A DNA stretch of 7,380 nucleotides from positions 1 to 7,380 of the forward strand of contig CAMAMZ010000103.1 of NCBI GenBank assembly GCA_945837185.1. Reading direction: 5' to 3'. The stretch is from an uncultured Bacteroidales bacterium. GTDB taxonomy: Bacteria; Bacteroidota; Bacteroidia; Bacteroidales; Bacteroidaceae. Below the pieces are notes generated by a model. It did no database searches. It saw only the letters and a program-made list of their open reading frames with translations, and was not told the DNA's origin. The position numbers and the translations under genes were made by a program. This document shows positions 6,990 through 7,380 of the stretch, piece after piece (the stretch's first letter is position 1; every line of letters starts with the position of its first letter).

Positions 6990-7380
6990 ATGCAAAGAAT
7001 TGTATTATCATTGATGCTTCTCATTGCCAGCGTTACCTCTTCTTTTGTTATGGCACAGGACCAGAAACTGTCCCTCAACTTCAAGAATGAAACGCTTGTG
7101 GAAGTATTCAAGAAGCTGGAAGCAGCTTCAGACTATCGCTTTGTAGTGGATTGCGATGCCAGCAAGTATAGGGTAACAGGCAACCTGAAGAATGAGTCGT
7201 TCTTCACGGTGCTGAACTATGCACTGTCGGGCACACCTCTCGGTTATTCTGTAAGTGGAAAGCAGATTACGGTAATCGAGAAAGCAGTCATGGGACAAGG
7301 CAATCGTGTATCAGGTGTGGTAGTATCCGCTACGGATGGTGAACCGCTTGTTGGTGCGCAGGTGCGCTTGGAAGGAACCA
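6990..7380 (+). CDS. SusC/RagA-like TonB-dependent receptor, N-terminal part (STN domain)
   Basis: The open frame runs off the right edge after 130 codons with no stop. The protein begins with a clear signal peptide: Met-Gln-Arg, a hydrophobic core about residues 4-20, and a likely cut after VMA at 22. Residues of about 25-95 look like an STN (secretin/TonB N-terminal) domain, with the LNFKNETLVEVFKKLE start and a GYSVSGKQITVIE end typical of Bacteroidetes receptors. From about 105, VSGVVVSATDGEPLVGAQV begins a carboxypeptidase-regulatory-like domain, which in SusC-family proteins precedes the plug and outer-membrane barrel. Such receptors import glycans or other large nutrients together with a SusD-like lipoprotein. 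STN-bearing members often signal to a FecR-like anti-sigma factor. The plug and barrel are outside the window, so a different STN-containing outer-membrane protein is not excluded. The start is supported by the signal peptide and by the promoter upstream. Confidence 0.85.
   Translation, partial: MQRIVLSLMLLIASVTSSFVMAQDQKLSLNFKNETLVEVFKKLEAASDYRFVVDCDASKYRVTGNLKNESFFTVLNYALSGTPLGYSVSGKQITVIEKAVMGQGNRVSGVVVSATDGEPLVGAQVRLEGT

Noticed and set aside
1..7380. Search by eye for CRISPR repeats, insertion sequence ends, tRNA genes, toxin-antitoxin or defence modules.
   Set aside because: No spaced direct repeats, transposase-like protein, tRNA fold or defence-type domain was seen. Nearly all sequence is explained by five conventional genes and their control sites.

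Overview
The window looks like an ordinary chromosomal stretch from a Bacteroidales bacterium (Bacteroides/Prevotella group). Three things support this. There is a fused L-fucokinase/GDP-fucose pyrophosphorylase that closely resembles B. fragilis Fkp. There is the start of a SusC/RagA-type receptor with an STN domain. The promoters fit the Bacteroidetes pattern (TTTG/TTG, about 20 bp, TAnnTTTG), and starts have A-rich leaders rather than strong Shine-Dalgarno sites. The genus is not certain.

Left block (3-1250, minus strand): mtnN (Pfs nucleosidase) is followed 90 bp downstream by luxS. Together they convert S-adenosylhomocysteine to S-ribosylhomocysteine plus adenine, then to homocysteine plus DPD, the precursor of autoinducer-2. 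This is the LuxS route of the activated methyl cycle. All catalytic and metal-binding residues I could place are present in both proteins.

Divergent control region (1251-1398): it holds a well-formed Bacteroidetes promoter facing right and a -7-like element facing left for mtnN.

Central block (1399-6719, plus strand): a large polytopic YfhO-family membrane protein (827 aa) overlaps the start of fkp (946 aa) by four bases (ATGA). The two are almost certainly one operon with coupled translation. Fkp makes GDP-L-fucose by salvage of free fucose. YfhO proteins have a GT-C glycosyltransferase-like architecture, so a shared role in surface glycan decoration is a reasonable but unproven inference. 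A nine-base-pair intrinsic terminator closes the operon and begins inside the last codons of fkp.

Right block (6740-7380): an AT-rich spacer of about 250 bp carries a second good Bacteroidetes promoter. It precedes the first 130 codons of an exported STN plus carboxypeptidase-regulatory-like protein, most likely a SusC-family TonB-dependent receptor cut by the window edge.

I found no mobile element, CRISPR array, tRNA, rRNA or clearly new system. The points most worth a second look are the yfhO-fkp coupling, the STN receptor with no visible sigma/anti-sigma pair beside it, and a small substitution next to the LuxS catalytic cysteine.
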